DNA of 64,000 nt from Epiperipatus broadwayi (GCA_028023455.1 JAQFVV010000064.1:620001-684000); one strand, 5' to 3'. Shown: positions 37,113 to 49,800, counted from the stretch's first letter. Notes: generated by a model not told the origin, from the sequence alone. Translations and numbers: made by a program.

Positions 37113-38140
37113 TATTTCAGAATATCAAATCACAATCTTGGAATAAAGCTTATATCATTTGTTTTATATAAAAAAATTGCCTTTGAGTTTTCATTTAAAG
37201 TTTATTAATAACTGTCTTTTCTCTTTTTAATGCAGCAGTTATTAGTTAGTTTGACAAATTCATCCATCAACTAAATGGTAACATTGTGTATTAGTTAATT
37301 ATTTTTATAAGCCATAATTAATTGAAATATTAAATCACATATAATCTTGTTTGTGATCATATATATTGGATTCAACAAAATTCCCTATGTTCCAATCTAT
37401 ATTTAATAAATAATCAAATTGTTAGTTAAGTTAACCCTGAAAATTAACCAGTTAATATGCCTTAGTCAATGCTCTTTAGTATTTATGTTTATTTTGTATA
37501 TGGCTAGCTGAAGTAACAATATAAGTAGTGATTAAAGTACATTCACTCATGTGTAATATATCTTATGTAGTGTAGATAAGTTATTAACCATTACTTTATA
37601 AATTAGTAATTTGTTCAAATAAAGTTAAACATCATAACCTGATTAATCGTATTTTATATTTATTGGTTGGAATTAGTTATATTTTATTATATTTATTTTT
37701 GAATGAAAATTAATCAAAACCTGAGATACATGATGGTCGAAATAAATTGTGCATTTCAATTAACCCACAATTATTGGAGTGATTTTATTTCTATTGTACA
37801 TATACCATGTTTTATTACATTTGGTATCCCAATTGAAGCAATTATTACAATTGTTGCTATCAATAATTAGGGTAACCAGAGTTTCCATACCTGTTGGTGC
37901 TTTGCAACATGTGACTTGATTATTTGTTTGCTGGTTTTAAGGTATACTATTGCTATATGTGATCTCGATTAATTAATTTTATTAGTGGTTATGGACAAAC
38001 ATTTTATTACATTTTGCCACCTAACATTTAAGACAAGTGCATCTTTTCATACCAGAATAAGATGTTCCATTACATTTGCTGGCCAACAATTGAGACGTTT
38101 CATCTTTCTTCATTTAGATACTACATTCTATTACTATATA
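36306..38140. other. Intergenic region with TA/CA microsatellites
   Basis: A TA array at 36850-36904 runs into a CA array to 36921, and a second TA array spans 37076-37110. A moderately GC-richer piece at 36540-36790 gives no convincing frame. Otherwise AT-rich with no gene seen. Confidence 0.6.
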
Positions 38141-38141
38141 T

Positions 38142-38293
38142 ATATATATATGTCAACAGATGGCATTCTACCAAAAACACCGTCAAGCATATGTTTACAT
38201 AAACGTCAGAGCACGCATTCACTATCTTTAACTTTAATTCCACTTTCAGATCATGATTTCAAGCTATGTGCTATCATCAGTGAAAGACAGGAA
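38142..38293. repeat. Partial copy of the 38.5 kb MITE
   Basis: The sequence from ATGTCAACAGATGG through ATCATCAGTGAAAGACA matches 38547-38685 almost base for base. It ends where the second inverted arm of the full element would begin, so it is a truncated copy. It follows a TA run directly. The translated frame (MSTDGILPKTPSS...) is repeat sequence and not a gene. Confidence 0.8.
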
Positions 38294-38500
38294 TAAGAAA
38301 CTATATCTAAACACAAACTCTGAGCATTTATGAACCAGTTTCTATTCAGCTTGCAAGCTTGAATCTTTTAGACACGTAATGTCTTCAAACTCAGCATAGC
38401 AATCCAGATAGCTATATGGGTCTGATCTCAGTTCAGAATCACCACATAGTAAAAGCCTCTGCAATATATATCATTGCTAGAAAGACCTCAAAGGTACATT

Positions 38501-38784
38501 TATAAAAAACAAAAAACAAGTTAAAAACTTGCTAATGCTTGTATTTATGTCAACAGATGGCGTGCTACCAAAAACACCATCAAGCGTATGTTTACATAAA
38601 CGTCAGAGCATGCATTCACTATCTCTAACTTTAATTCCACTTTCAGATCATGATTTCAACCTATTTTCTATCATCAGTGAAAGACATTTATGTAAACATA
38701 TGCTTGACGGTGTTCTTGGTAGAATGCCATCTGTTGACATAAATACAAGTGTTAGCAAGTTTTTAACTTGTTTTTTGTTTTATA
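38501..38784. mobile_element. MITE with ~98 bp terminal inverted repeats
   Basis: The left arm (38501-38600) starts TATAAAAAACAAAAAACAAG; the right arm (38687-38784) is its inverse with a few mismatches. The loop is about 86 bp and noncoding. TA dinucleotides at both edges fit a Tc1/mariner-type TA target site, but the right edge lies in a TA run, so this is only suggestive. No transposase is present, so it would be non-autonomous. Confidence 0.75.
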
Positions 38785-39061
38785 TATATATATATCTTCT
38801 AGTTTAATATTTATCAGTGCATATGTAATCCAAAATAAATCTTATCATATCTATCAATCACTCTCTGTCACTTTGCACACATTTTGAAATGACATTATTT
38901 CTACTAAAAAGATATATTAATAACTAAAATTCCACATCCTATTTATATCTCTTAAACTTTTATTATATCACTACCACACAAAAGACAGTGATATAACATT
39001 ATATAATTAATAAAATAAAAATACAGATTTAAATATACACAACCATAAAATTTTATGATCT

Positions 39062-39067
39062 TTTATT
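39062..39067 (-). terminator. Polyadenylation signal AATAAA
   Basis: On the minus strand, AATAAA lies about 33 bases after the stop codon of the terminal exon at 39100-39425. This is a suitable place for 3' end formation with a very short 3' UTR. Confidence 0.6.
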
Positions 39068-39099
39068 AATCTTTTAAATCAATATATTAACTGGTAGCA

Positions 39100-39425
39100 C
39101 TACGGACACATTGCATTCTTAGCCTGTGGATTTCTTTCACAATAAGATATTGCATTTAAATAGTTACTAGCACATGATCGAGCAGTTTCAGGGTATGCTA
39201 CTCTTAATATTCCACAAAGAAATTGTGAATCATGGCCATGAATGCACGTCAGGAAAGTACATGAAAAACTACCACGTTGACCAAAGCAGGGTTTATTCCA
39301 TCCTACCTCTTCAGGTTTACTAGTAAAATAATTAGATTCATCAGGTTTTTGGGTAAAGAAATCGATGTCAGGAAACGTTTCTTCATGTATTTCAAGTTGA
39401 TATTTTTCAGTGACGACATTTACAT
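39100..39425 (-). CDS. 3'-terminal coding exon of an unknown cysteine-rich protein
   Basis: The minus strand is open for 107 codons ending in TAG, with no in-frame stop back to an acceptor-like TTTATTATTAG. That is remarkable in such AT-rich DNA. The exon starts in phase 1 (two bases complete a codon) and has no ATG near its start, so upstream exons must exist. The first ~45 residues are acidic and polar (for example EETFPDIDFF and DESNYF). The rest has seven cysteines spaced C-x8-C-x4-C-x9-C-x13-C-x10-C-x10-C, with the last one residue before the end, and includes SCTFLTCIHGHDSQFLCG. Such spacing suggests a disulphide-rich, probably extracellular domain. I do not recognise the family. An AATAAA follows the stop. 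No upstream exon or signal peptide was found. Confidence 0.75.
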
Positions 39426-39569
39426 CTAATAATAAATATTAACAACATAAATGTAAATATTTTAACTAAAATAAAATAACATAGAAACATTTATAATATA
39501 TAAATATATGTACTATTTTAACAAGAATAGTTTACTTTCAAAGATAAAGTTTATTTACACTCTAAGAAA

Positions 39570-40060
39570 ATACAGAAGGCTATCTATGCCATTGAAAATC
39601 AGATGATGGAATGTCAAAATCACTGATTAAGGCCAATACTATTGCCATTCCCCTGTTAATTTTAAGTCTCTTTGACTCCTCATGTATAGAACCTTGTCCA
39701 TTTAAATTCTCAGAAGAGAGATGGACAAGATACAGGCTAAATTTGTAATATTTTAAATACAAGGATAATTTATATAATTGGAGTTTATATGTAATATAGG
39801 GGATTTGAACACAGACTTTCAGGCTTCTTTCAACATTCCACTATATCTCATACAACTGATACACATAACAACACACATGTAAAAAAGATGAAAGATCTCC
39901 AAAATATGCATATTTCATGCTGAGCCAGCATTCATAACTTGGTTCAGATAATTATCTTCCACATGCATATATAATGCTCAGTTTACATTAAGATAGAAAA
40001 TCTTCAAATTTTAATAAGCAGGTTTCAATCTACTCCACCCTTTAATCCACAAGAGTGACA
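39570..40060 (-). repeat. SINE-like repeat, tRNA-like head on the minus strand
   Basis: On the minus strand an A-box-like GATATAGTGGAATG precedes a B-box-like GTGTTCAAATCCC near 39805 at tRNA-like spacing, marking a tRNA-derived pol III promoter. The block 39800-40060 matches 14110-14320, and 39570-39740 matches 14325-14480, but the order of the two blocks is reversed relative to the 14 kb locus. A dimeric or permuted unit would explain this. Confidence 0.65.
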
Positions 40061-41534
40061 AGACAATTGCTAATTATTAGGTACTAATATTTAAAATTGA
40101 TTAACCAGGACTTTGATACAGCAGCACATCTTCATCAATGCTGAACTAAAATTTATTATAGAGACTTTTATATATAGTTTTTATAAATTAAAATGCTAGT
40201 TTTTGTTGAGCTAAATGCTTTTGGTTTTAAAATTGATAACATGTGTTTCTTTTCTTTTCAGATTAATGATTTTATTTTAAACAGATTCAAATAAATGAAC
40301 CATCTCCCTTTTTCTATCATGTATCAGAAAGTGTGCGCACTATTTTATTAGCTTTTGATGTATATGAATGTTCTTTTGTCTTTCAATATTCTTTTGATAT
40401 CCTATAATATCAAAAGCGGCAATTTAGCCATTCAGGGCCTATACTAATTATGCCATATTATTTTCAAAATGATCATTAGAATTGTTTTTAATTTCATTTA
40501 ATTATTAGCATTTTATTTTTTTATGTAAATTAATTACATAATTGTTATATGCATAAAGAGATGAAGACTTCATGTATTGAATCAAATGAATGCTTCCATA
40601 GAAAATTCAGTAAAAAGTTCTAAAGCTTTGACTAAAATAACTTTAACTAAAATTCAATTTTAAAAATGTACTAAAATCTGTATATATTCAATGTCACAAA
40701 ATCGATTCAACGAGTTACACATAAAATAGTGTAGTAAAAACAGTAAGTACATTAGTGTATATAAAGTAATTTGTCAAACATAAAAAAAAAATTAAATTAT
40801 TTGCCTAACTTAAAAAAGAAGAATGAACAATTCAAACTCATTATTTTTATATGGAATTTCTGTTAACTTTCATTTTTTTATCAACAGTTGAATTGTTTTT
40901 ATATAAAGCAAATAATTAGTCTAACCATTGCATTATTCATTGATTATAAGACATTCAAAATATAATTTAAAGTTAAAACTTAAGAATGTTAAAAGCATTT
41001 GAAAAATAAAAATACCTTGATAATGTATTATCTATATTTAAACTAGCCACAGTCTGTTTAACAGATAAGAGACTTTCATATTTTTCTCTGAACTATTTTG
41101 CTAAACATAAAAAAAAAGAAGAATGAGCAATTCAAACTCATTACTTTTTATATGGAATTTCTGTTAACTTTAAATTTTTTTACCAACAATTGAACTGTTT
41201 TTACATAAGGCAATTAATGGGTTTGGCCATCATATTATTCACATTATTCATTGATTATAAGACATTCAATCAATTCTAAAATATAATTTAAGATTAAAAC
41301 TTAAGAATGTTAAAAGCATTTGAAAGATAAAAATAGAACAGCTTTTTTTGATATGATTATATTGATTTATTTATACTGATTTGTATTTTATATGAAATTC
41401 TAACTATGAATGAAAAATAAGTAAAAATTGTTGTGGCAAGTAAAATAAAAACAATAAAACAAAATATATAATAAAATTAAAAAAAGATTATGTAGGGTGC
41501 TTCCATTCCTTAAAAAGTCACAGTTTGTCATTGC

Positions 41535-41571
<37 letters not shown>

Positions 41572-43250
41572 CGTATTGTTTCTATTGAAATGTGTTTCAG
41601 TATGTATGAAACTGTCAGTCATAATTTTTTGCTTTATTTTGCTAGTGGATATGTTAACATATGAAATAGTGAACAGTGTTGCTAAAACAACAATAATATT
41701 GATATAAAATTGTTTATTATTAATAGTATTGTAAGATTGCAAATTCATTTTATTTATTTTAAAAACGGAAGTGGATATGTGAATAATAAAGCATATAGTT
41801 TGGATAAAATTATTATTCTTTTGTTATATATCCCATTTTCATGACTGAAATTACAATAATAAATTATAAACAATATAAATAACTTTTCAATATATCAAAT
41901 ACTTTGTTCTTTTTATTTGTCTAATATTATATTAAAAACATATGTATGTAATATATATATACAATATAATTTAATGGAAATGTAGTATAAATTGATTAAT
42001 TTAGGCTAGAATTAAAAATAGTATTGGTATTATGAATCATAAATTTTTGTCATATATAATAATTCTAAAATATTTATTTTTATTTGTTGTATGATACAAT
42101 TTTTATTAGAGGGACACTGCCTCAAATTGCTTAAAAAGTGAATGTAGATGATTGCTACAATTACACTGGTGTCAATAAAAAAATTTAAAAATAGAACTGA
42201 ATTGTTTAAACTTGTTCTCTCACTTGTTTTGGCTTTAAACAGAGACACATATAAATATTTTTATATAATTTTATTTTTATTTATTTTAAATTATATAGTT
42301 AACTGAGAAAAATAGAGAGGTAAAAAGCAACACTATCTGCTCATGATAGGGACAGCATGTTGAGGAACATTTATTGGAAAATGACAATTTATTTTACTTT
42401 ATCACATTATAAACCATCAGAAATTTCTGTCCTTTAAAACAAATGTTACCTATATTTTAAAGACGCAATACAAATGACAGATGTACAAGAGTCATATCTA
42501 CCATCCTGTGAAATTATATTAGATTGATTGATCAATTTTATCTATGATATGAATCATTTTAATTTTCCTTTATGTCATCCTAGATAAAACTAGCTTCTAT
42601 TCATGTGTAATAATTTAAAATAATATTCATTGATGAAAAGATATCTCTTCATATCATCATAAATATAAACTAGTACTTATATATGTAACATTATATAAAC
42701 AAAATAATTATTAATAGAAAGAATAATATATATATATAAAACTTTGGAATCCATAAAATATACTTTGAATTTAAAAGTTTTCATGAATATATTACATCTT
42801 CTCTGGAATAAAGACACATTATTGGTTTGTAGTTTGAAATAGACATCAGAAATGTGGTGCCATTTTAGAAATACAGTACAGAAAGATGCTCATTCAGGTC
42901 ATTTGTTTATATTTATAATTCTATTGTTATATTTTTTGTCTCTTGATTTAAAAATATATAGTATTTATTCATGAATAGTCCATAATTTTATGTTAAATTA
43001 TAATCTATTCACATACCAAAATATAAAAGAATAATGTTTCCCTAAGTTTAAACTTATCTTGTGACATAATAACTTTTATTTTCATATTTAAAAATATTCA
43101 TTTTTATTATTTATTAATTTTAAATTACCTTCACTTATATTAGAAGTTCAAAAAGATTTCATTACATCAAGTATTCACTTTATTTTGATCTCTTAAATTT
43201 TTATTAATAAATAATTAGATTCATCTTTGCATATGTATTTTAATTATATA
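40061..43250. other. Intergenic AT-rich region
   Basis: No gene was supported. It includes a two-copy tandem duplication at 40.8-41.3 kb and a TA/GT microsatellite at 41537-41572. The minus-strand frame at 42030-42248 has no recognised motif. Confidence 0.6.
40798..41335. repeat. Two tandem copies of a ~220-240 bp unit
   Basis: Unit 1 (about 40798-41014) and unit 2 (about 41094-41335) share AAGAAGAATGARCAATTCAA, ATATGGAATTTCTGTTAACTT, TGATTATAAGACATTCAA and AAGAATGTTAAAAGCATTTG in the same order, with small indels. A ~80 bp non-matching stretch separates them. This is a diverged local duplication. Confidence 0.85.
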
Positions 43251-43263
43251 TATATATATATAT

Positions 43264-44689
43264 TGTAACATTTATTTATATACGTTGCAAATATATTGGC
43301 ATTTGGTAAAAGCTAAAAAAGTAAATTTAGATTTTTTTTTTGATTAGTATAATTTTTGTTAAAACGTGCAATGAAAGTTAAAATTGTCATTCTTATTTTT
43401 TTTTATCTAATTGGAAATAAAAATTGGAAAGAATAAATGACATGCAGATTACTAATCCAGATAAATTAAAAGAATTCCAAAAGTATAAGCTAAAAGAAAA
43501 ATATTTTAGCTAATTAAAGATGGAAGAATAATGCTAAATAAAATTAAGACTTTGTAATTTAAATTTAAGAGAGAGTGTACAAGATTATTATCTTATATGC
43601 TGATAAAAAGACAAAAGAGTGCACAGAAGTTTCATAAACTGAATCGCGATATTAAAAAAAGAGAACAACATCAATCTGGGTCTTCTCTTTAACTTCTAGT
43701 TACATCTCTGAAAGTTGAAGGTTTCCGTGAGCATAACCTGTGGCAAGAAATATACTTCTACACAAGTATGCCTCTTGCTGTACCAAGCTCTCATGCAAGC
43801 ATGGAAACGGGACTTGTGAAGACCGCTTTTTGCAATAAAAGGGTCATTTTCTACAGCTATAGAATGGAACAATAATGGAAGATGCCAGCAGGAGAGACCA
43901 ATGGAAATTCTCATGATCTAGATCCCATAAACCTACATGAACTTACCAGTAAGTTAAGAATAAATTTTCCTGATAGTGACTTAAAAGTTTGCAAACAATT
44001 ATTTATCTAAGCTTAGACTACCATCCTGATATAGACTTTTCTTTTCGTATTCAAGGGAATTTCTAATAAAGAATTTTATACAAGATCTTGGGACATTATT
44101 AAATTGCTTTAATTGCTTAATCTAACTGTTTTTGTTAATCGATTCATTATCTGGATTAGTGTGTGTGTACTTTCCTGTTTAGTTAATTCATAATTTAACT
44201 TATAAATATTTTTAGTTTGTTAGAATAAAAGATATTTTGCTTTTATCAACCTTTTCATTGTGCATTATTAATAATAGTTATTATTTTTTAGTATTAAATT
44301 TATTATTAGTTTAATAAGATTTAAAATGGAATTTACCTTGCCAATATCTTTAAACAAGCCCAGGAATAATAATCAAAAAGGAGAAAATAATTCTTGTTAC
44401 GGTATGATGCAATACCAATTAGTTTAAAAACTTTTTTTTCTTTTTAATTTGCGAGATGTTATGTGACGGTTTCAGTGAGTTCTTGTAGAACTCTGGCACC
44501 TATCAAATAAATTAAAAGCTGATCTCATCGATAGCATAATTCTCAACAATTACTAGGCCGAGTTGATCAGGAAATATAGCTGTGTTTTTAGGATAGAAAT
44601 ACAACTTTCTTCTTTTTTGACATAGCTTGATCAACTCGCGTGCAGGTTATATTAGCGTGTAGAGGCCTAGCAAAATGGAAAATGTTATA
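43264..44689 (+). repeat. LTR element 2, 5' LTR-like repeat
   Basis: A 1426 bp sequence repeated at 45444-46881 with scattered substitutions. It begins TGTAACATTT and ends AAAATGTTATA, an inverted pair (TG...TA, where TG...CA is usual). The first 26 bases are TGTAACAT, ten bases, then ACGTTGCA, an imperfect version of the 8+10+8 hairpin of element 1. The only sizeable frame (43696-43914, minus) has no motif. It follows a TA array. Confidence 0.75.
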
Positions 44690-45443
44690 ATGGCTTACCC
44701 AACTCAGGCTTCGATTTAACTATCACAACCTAAGATAAGTTGTAATGATAAAGAATGTTACAACGATGACCCAAAGAAACTCACAGCTGGAAAATAAATA
44801 GTAATTTTTTTATAAAAAAAAAAAAAAATTATAAAAAAAAACTAACTAATTAAACCCTGATTATTAAAATATAAAAAAATATTTTTTTAATATGACTTCC
44901 AGAAAGAAAAAATATATGTATATTTTTTTTTGATATGTCTAAAAAAAAAAAACACGATCGTGGCTGATGTAGACATAAGTCACAAGTATTTGACCGGGTA
45001 GGCGGTTACTGAAGAGGGGAAAAACATAGCCCCAAGTCCTAGTATGCAGTAGATTAACATAAGACCACCTTTATATGCCCATCAGACTATTTCTAGCAGG
45101 GATCCCAATAAAGGGGAAGGCGGATCAAGTTGGACCAAGTTGCCGCAAGCCTGTAAGACTCAAAACAATGAGCAACGCTTGTTTGTGCTTATAACTTGGG
45201 CTTCTTATCATTACTATTACACTAAAGTGGAAAGGACACAGATGAATGTTGAAATATTTTCCATTCCTGCCGTGTTAGACCTAAAAGTGGGCATTAAAGC
45301 CAAACATCGCTTGTGAATGAATCAACAGAATATATCAGCACGCTACTACAAAAAAAAAAAAAAGACGAATATGAATTTGAAAACTTAAGAATAAAATTAG
45401 TGTAAACCCCTATTTTATTCTTATCTCCTGATGCTGGTGGTAT
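44690..45443 (+). other. Interior of LTR element 2, with a GC-richer block
   Basis: After the primer-like site come homopolymer-rich bases to about 44950. Then follows a markedly GC-richer block to about 45330 (for example GACCGGGTAGGCGGTTACTG and GGGGAAGGCGGATCAAG). One plus frame across about 45165-45315 stays open for ~50 codons and reads LFVLITWASYHYYYTKVERT, but it has no family I can name. The block may be a packaging or regulatory region, a gag relic, or a captured sequence. Confidence 0.5.
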
Positions 45444-46881
45444 TGTAACATTTATTTATATACGTTGCAAATATATTGGCATTTGGTAAAAGCTAAAAAA
45501 GTAAATTTAGATATTTTTTTTGATTAGTATAATTTTTGCTAAAATGTGCAATGAAAGTTAAAATTGTCATTCTTATTTTTTTTTATCTAATTGAAAATAA
45601 AAATTGGAAAAAATAAATGACATGCAAATTACTAATCCAGATAAATTAAAAGAATTCCAAAAGTATAAGCTAAAAGAAAAATATTTTAGCTAATTAAAGA
45701 TGGAAGAATAATGCTAAAAAAAATTAAGACTTTGTAATTTAAATTTAAGAGAGTGTGTACAAGATTATTATCTTATATGCTGATAAAAAGGCAAAAGTAT
45801 GTGCAGAAGTTTCATAAACTGGATCACGATATAAAAAGGAGAGGAAAACTTCAATCTGGGTCTTCTCTTTAACTTCTAGTTATGTCTCTGAAAGTTGGAG
45901 GTTTCTGCGAGCATAACCTGTGGCAAGAAATATACTTTTACACTGGTATGCTCCTTGCTGTACCAATCTGTCATGCAAGCATGGAAACGGGATTTGTGAA
46001 GACTGCTTTTTGCAATAAAAGGGTCACTACCACTGTGCCTTTTCTCCAGCTATAGAATGGAACAATAATGGAAGACGCTGGCAGGAGAGACCAATGGAAA
46101 TTCTCATGATCTGGGATCCCATAAACCTACATGAACTTACCGGTAAGTTAAGAATAAATTTTCCTGATAGTGACTTAAAGTTAGCAAACAATTATTTATC
46201 TAAGCTTAGACTACCATCCTGATATAGACTTTTCTTTTCATATTCAAGGGAATTTCTAATAAAGAATTTTATACAAGATCTTGGGACAGTATTAAATTGC
46301 TTTAATTGCTTAATCTAACAGTTTTTGTTAATTGATTCATTATCTGGATTAGTGTGTGTGTGCTTTCCTGTTTAGTTAATTTGTAATTTAACTTATAAAT
46401 ATTTTTAGTTTGTTAGAATAAAAGAGATTTTACTTTTATCAACCTTTTCATTGTGCATTATTAATAATAGTTATTACTTTTTTAGTATTAAATTTATTAT
46501 TAGTTTAATAAGATTTAAATGGAATTTACCTTGCCAATATGTTTAAACAAGCCCAGGAATAATAATCAAAAAGGAGAAAATAATTCTTGTTACAGTATGA
46601 TGCAATCCCGATTAGTTTAAAAACTTTTTTTCTTTTTAATTTGTGAGATGTTATGTGATGGTTTCAGTGAGTTCTTGTAGAACTCTGGCACCTATCAAAT
46701 AAATTAAAAGCTGATCTCATCGATAGCATAATTCTCAACAATTACTAGGCTGAGTTGATCAGAAAATATAGCTGTGTTTTTAGGATAGAAATATAACTTT
46801 CTTCTTTTTTGACATAGCTTGATCAACTTGCGCGCAGTTTATATTAGCGTGTAGAGACCTAGCAAAATGGAAAATGTTATA
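45444..46881 (+). repeat. LTR element 2, 3' LTR-like repeat
   Basis: A 1438 bp direct repeat of 43264-44689 with the same termini. The main differences are single bases and a short insertion near 46030. An ATATATATATA run follows immediately. Confidence 0.75.
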
Positions 46882-46889
46882 ATATATAT

Positions 46890-49800
46890 ATATAAAGTAT
46901 AGAAGATGTATATATTAATCTCTCATATATCTTGGAAAGTATGAACATTCACAACATATTTGAATTACAGAGACAGATGAGTTTTATATTTGGTAATAAA
47001 TAATTGGAGATTAATAGGTAATAATATGTTTAAATATGGAATTAATGTCAATTAATGATCTATTGTACATTCAATTACATCATACATGTAAATATCAATT
47101 ATTTATGATTTAATCATCATAGATATTTTTATTATATAGTTTATATTGATTTATTAGTAAATTTTAATTTAACTTAAAACAAAAAAAATTGATTGATTAC
47201 TGTCCAATTGTGCAATACATATTCATTGATTAAGAACCTTTGAGTAAGATAAGATAAGATGACTATATCATCAAATTTATTTCAAATAACTAAATCACAT
47301 AATCCATAAATCAAATCCAAAATAGGTAAGTAAGCATGGTTATATTATTTTATGTGTATTGAATTCAATAGTTATTATCTGACTGGAAATAAACTTTATA
47401 TGGGAATCATAATCAAAGATTTGCATCTTTTATCTAAATTATTAGGGTTCAGATAGATACTGTATTGAGTTCATGGTTGGTTAATACAATCTTAATCTTA
47501 TTCAATTATAAAGCTGATAGTAGTATATTTTGTTCTGTTATAAGTCAAAATGATTTACTTTAATTATATTTAAATGTAGTTGATGTGGGTCATAAATGTA
47601 ATTAACTTTTAAATATTAATATTCATACTTGATTATAATAAATGGTAATTCTTTTTGTAAGTTTTAATTTTTATAATATACAGTTTTAATAGGTTAGTTA
47701 CAGGGAATTTAAAATAAATTGGTATGATTAATTAATTGTACATAAATAAATACCCAATAGAAATTACTGTTTCTTTTACATACTGGTATATTCGCATATT
47801 ATATATTTAAGATTATCTAATAGATTCATTGATATTACATCATTGTTGGGTATTTCATTTTATTATAGTCATCTTATTTAATAAATATAAGAATATAGCA
47901 TGACTGAGTTAGTAAAATTTATTATTTCATTTAATTAAGATTTAAAATTAATTATTGGGTCATATATTTATCTAAATGTACACTTATAGGACAAAAAAAG
48001 CTGATATTTTAATTATTTATGAATTTTTTATTTAGATATGAACATCATTAAATTTTAGTATAAGTTTATATTATTATAAGGAATGATTTATTTATTAGGT
48101 ATATTATAATTTAGTTGTTTAATAATTTATTATATTCATTTGATTATAAATGAAATATATCTTAACTGATGCTTTTTCCAGGTATTGGACATATGCTAGA
48201 AAAATCTAGAAATTAAATTGACATTTTTCAGCCTCTACTGAAAAATGTTGCCAACATTTTTTACAGCTTTAAAATTCACATATATTTATTTTCTAATATC
48301 TCATTTTCAAAACATTTCAAAAGATGGCAGAAAAATTTAATATGAGGGTCTTTAAATCTCTATGATAATGGGTATTCTTTATATATTTTGTGATTTCCAA
48401 TAGTGAGAGATTACTTCTAAAAATATTATGATGGTTTAAAAACTTGATTTTTTGTAATAACTAATAAAAAATCAAAAACATACATTATTACATATTTATT
48501 TTTTACAGAAATGTTTTATTTTTAAATTTAAAAGAATATATTATTGTGAATATTTTTACCATTGAGATTATGGTCACAGGAAATACAACTGTCTAGAAAT
48601 GATGTCAAGAAGAAGATTGTTATAATATTTAGCGATATCGTAACAATTACAAAAAAGTTTAAACTTTTAAAGCATAAATTAATAGACCTCATAGATATTA
48701 AGAATAATTCATTCAGATTTTTAAAACAAACATCAAACAATAAAGATTTCATTCACTTTGCGAATTAAATCAGCTCCACCTGACATTTTCTTTTGAGTAA
48801 ATCCTAATTTTTGAAATAATTCTGAAAATCAAATGTGATTTTTAAAATTTTACTTTATTTCTAAATAAAAATATGTATTAAATAAGGTTAAATTTATTAT
48901 ATTATGAAAAATAATAATGGTTTAATATTAAAATGAACACTCAAAGCTTAAATCTAGTGAGAACAAAACAAATTTGTCTGAATGTTAGCAGAATGCAGGA
49001 GGAATAACAATACATCACTCTTTTGACATATTTAGATTAGATTTAATTTATTTATTTATTTTAATTTATTATAATTAAGATTTGTATTTGCAGTAGTTGA
49101 AACAATAATTTTGTTTGTTTTATATTTATTCAAACTGCTATTTGAACTGATAATACTATTATACAGATTATCATCACTATTTTGTTTTAGTATAGTTAAC
49201 AATTGGTTATGTCATTATATAAAGGATTATTTTAAATGCTGAATTATTATTTATTGATTAGTATTCATTTAGCTTAGTATACTCTATTTATTTTGTTATG
49301 AACAATACAATTGTTTGCAAGCATAATAAAATTAGTATCATTTTTTTTATTTACATTTTATTCAGTTTCAAACGATATCCAACTTCAGAGTTCATTTTTA
49401 TTCTTTTACATAGAATGACTAGGTTATATCACTTATTCCGGCTAATATTACTGTTATTATTTTCCATTGCATGTTTTTGATCTGGGATTATGACAGAAGT
49501 TAGCATATACACATATTTATTTTTTTACAAATGGTACCACAATTTTCAGGGTGTAATTAAAGAGGATCATTCTATCATGGCATTGTTATATTTGTTCTAT
49601 TACAAATGGTGTCTAAAATTAAGGGTGGCAATAAAGGTTACTTCATTATCATCTTTTCATTTCTGTTATAAGATGCTGTTCAAACCTGTTAGGTAAATTT
49701 TATTCTGTTACAGTATATATAAATTTATTCAAAGCACTACCTAATATAACAACACTTGCAAAATGATTCAAAGTCAGATTTTCAAAAAAGCATTTCAAAT

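Larger units (their letters stand above)
43264..46881 (+). mobile_element. LTR element 2: long LTRs, short noncoding interior
   Basis: Two ~1.43 kb direct repeats flank a 754 bp interior without gag or pol. One base after the 5' LTR comes TGGCTTACCCAACTCAGG, closely matching the corresponding site of element 1 (TGGCTTTCCCAATCTGGGG), while the LTRs themselves are largely different. Both flanks read ATAT inside TA runs. This is probably a second non-autonomous LTR family related to element 1 or using the same primer. No polypurine tract is obvious before the 3' LTR. Confidence 0.65.

Noticed and set aside
38529-38807. 92-codon frame related to one at 37985-38296
   Set aside because: The shared sequence is the MITE and its truncated copy; the similarity is at DNA level and includes the inverted arms.
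43696-43914. 72-codon frame inside the LTR of element 2
   Set aside because: The matching region of the other LTR carries indels and substitutions that alter the frame, so it is not conserved.
48528-48768. Overlapping open frames on both strands
   Set aside because: The plus frame has no ATG and only a weak acceptor. The hydrophobic minus frame is a shadow of an A-rich strand. No motif in either.
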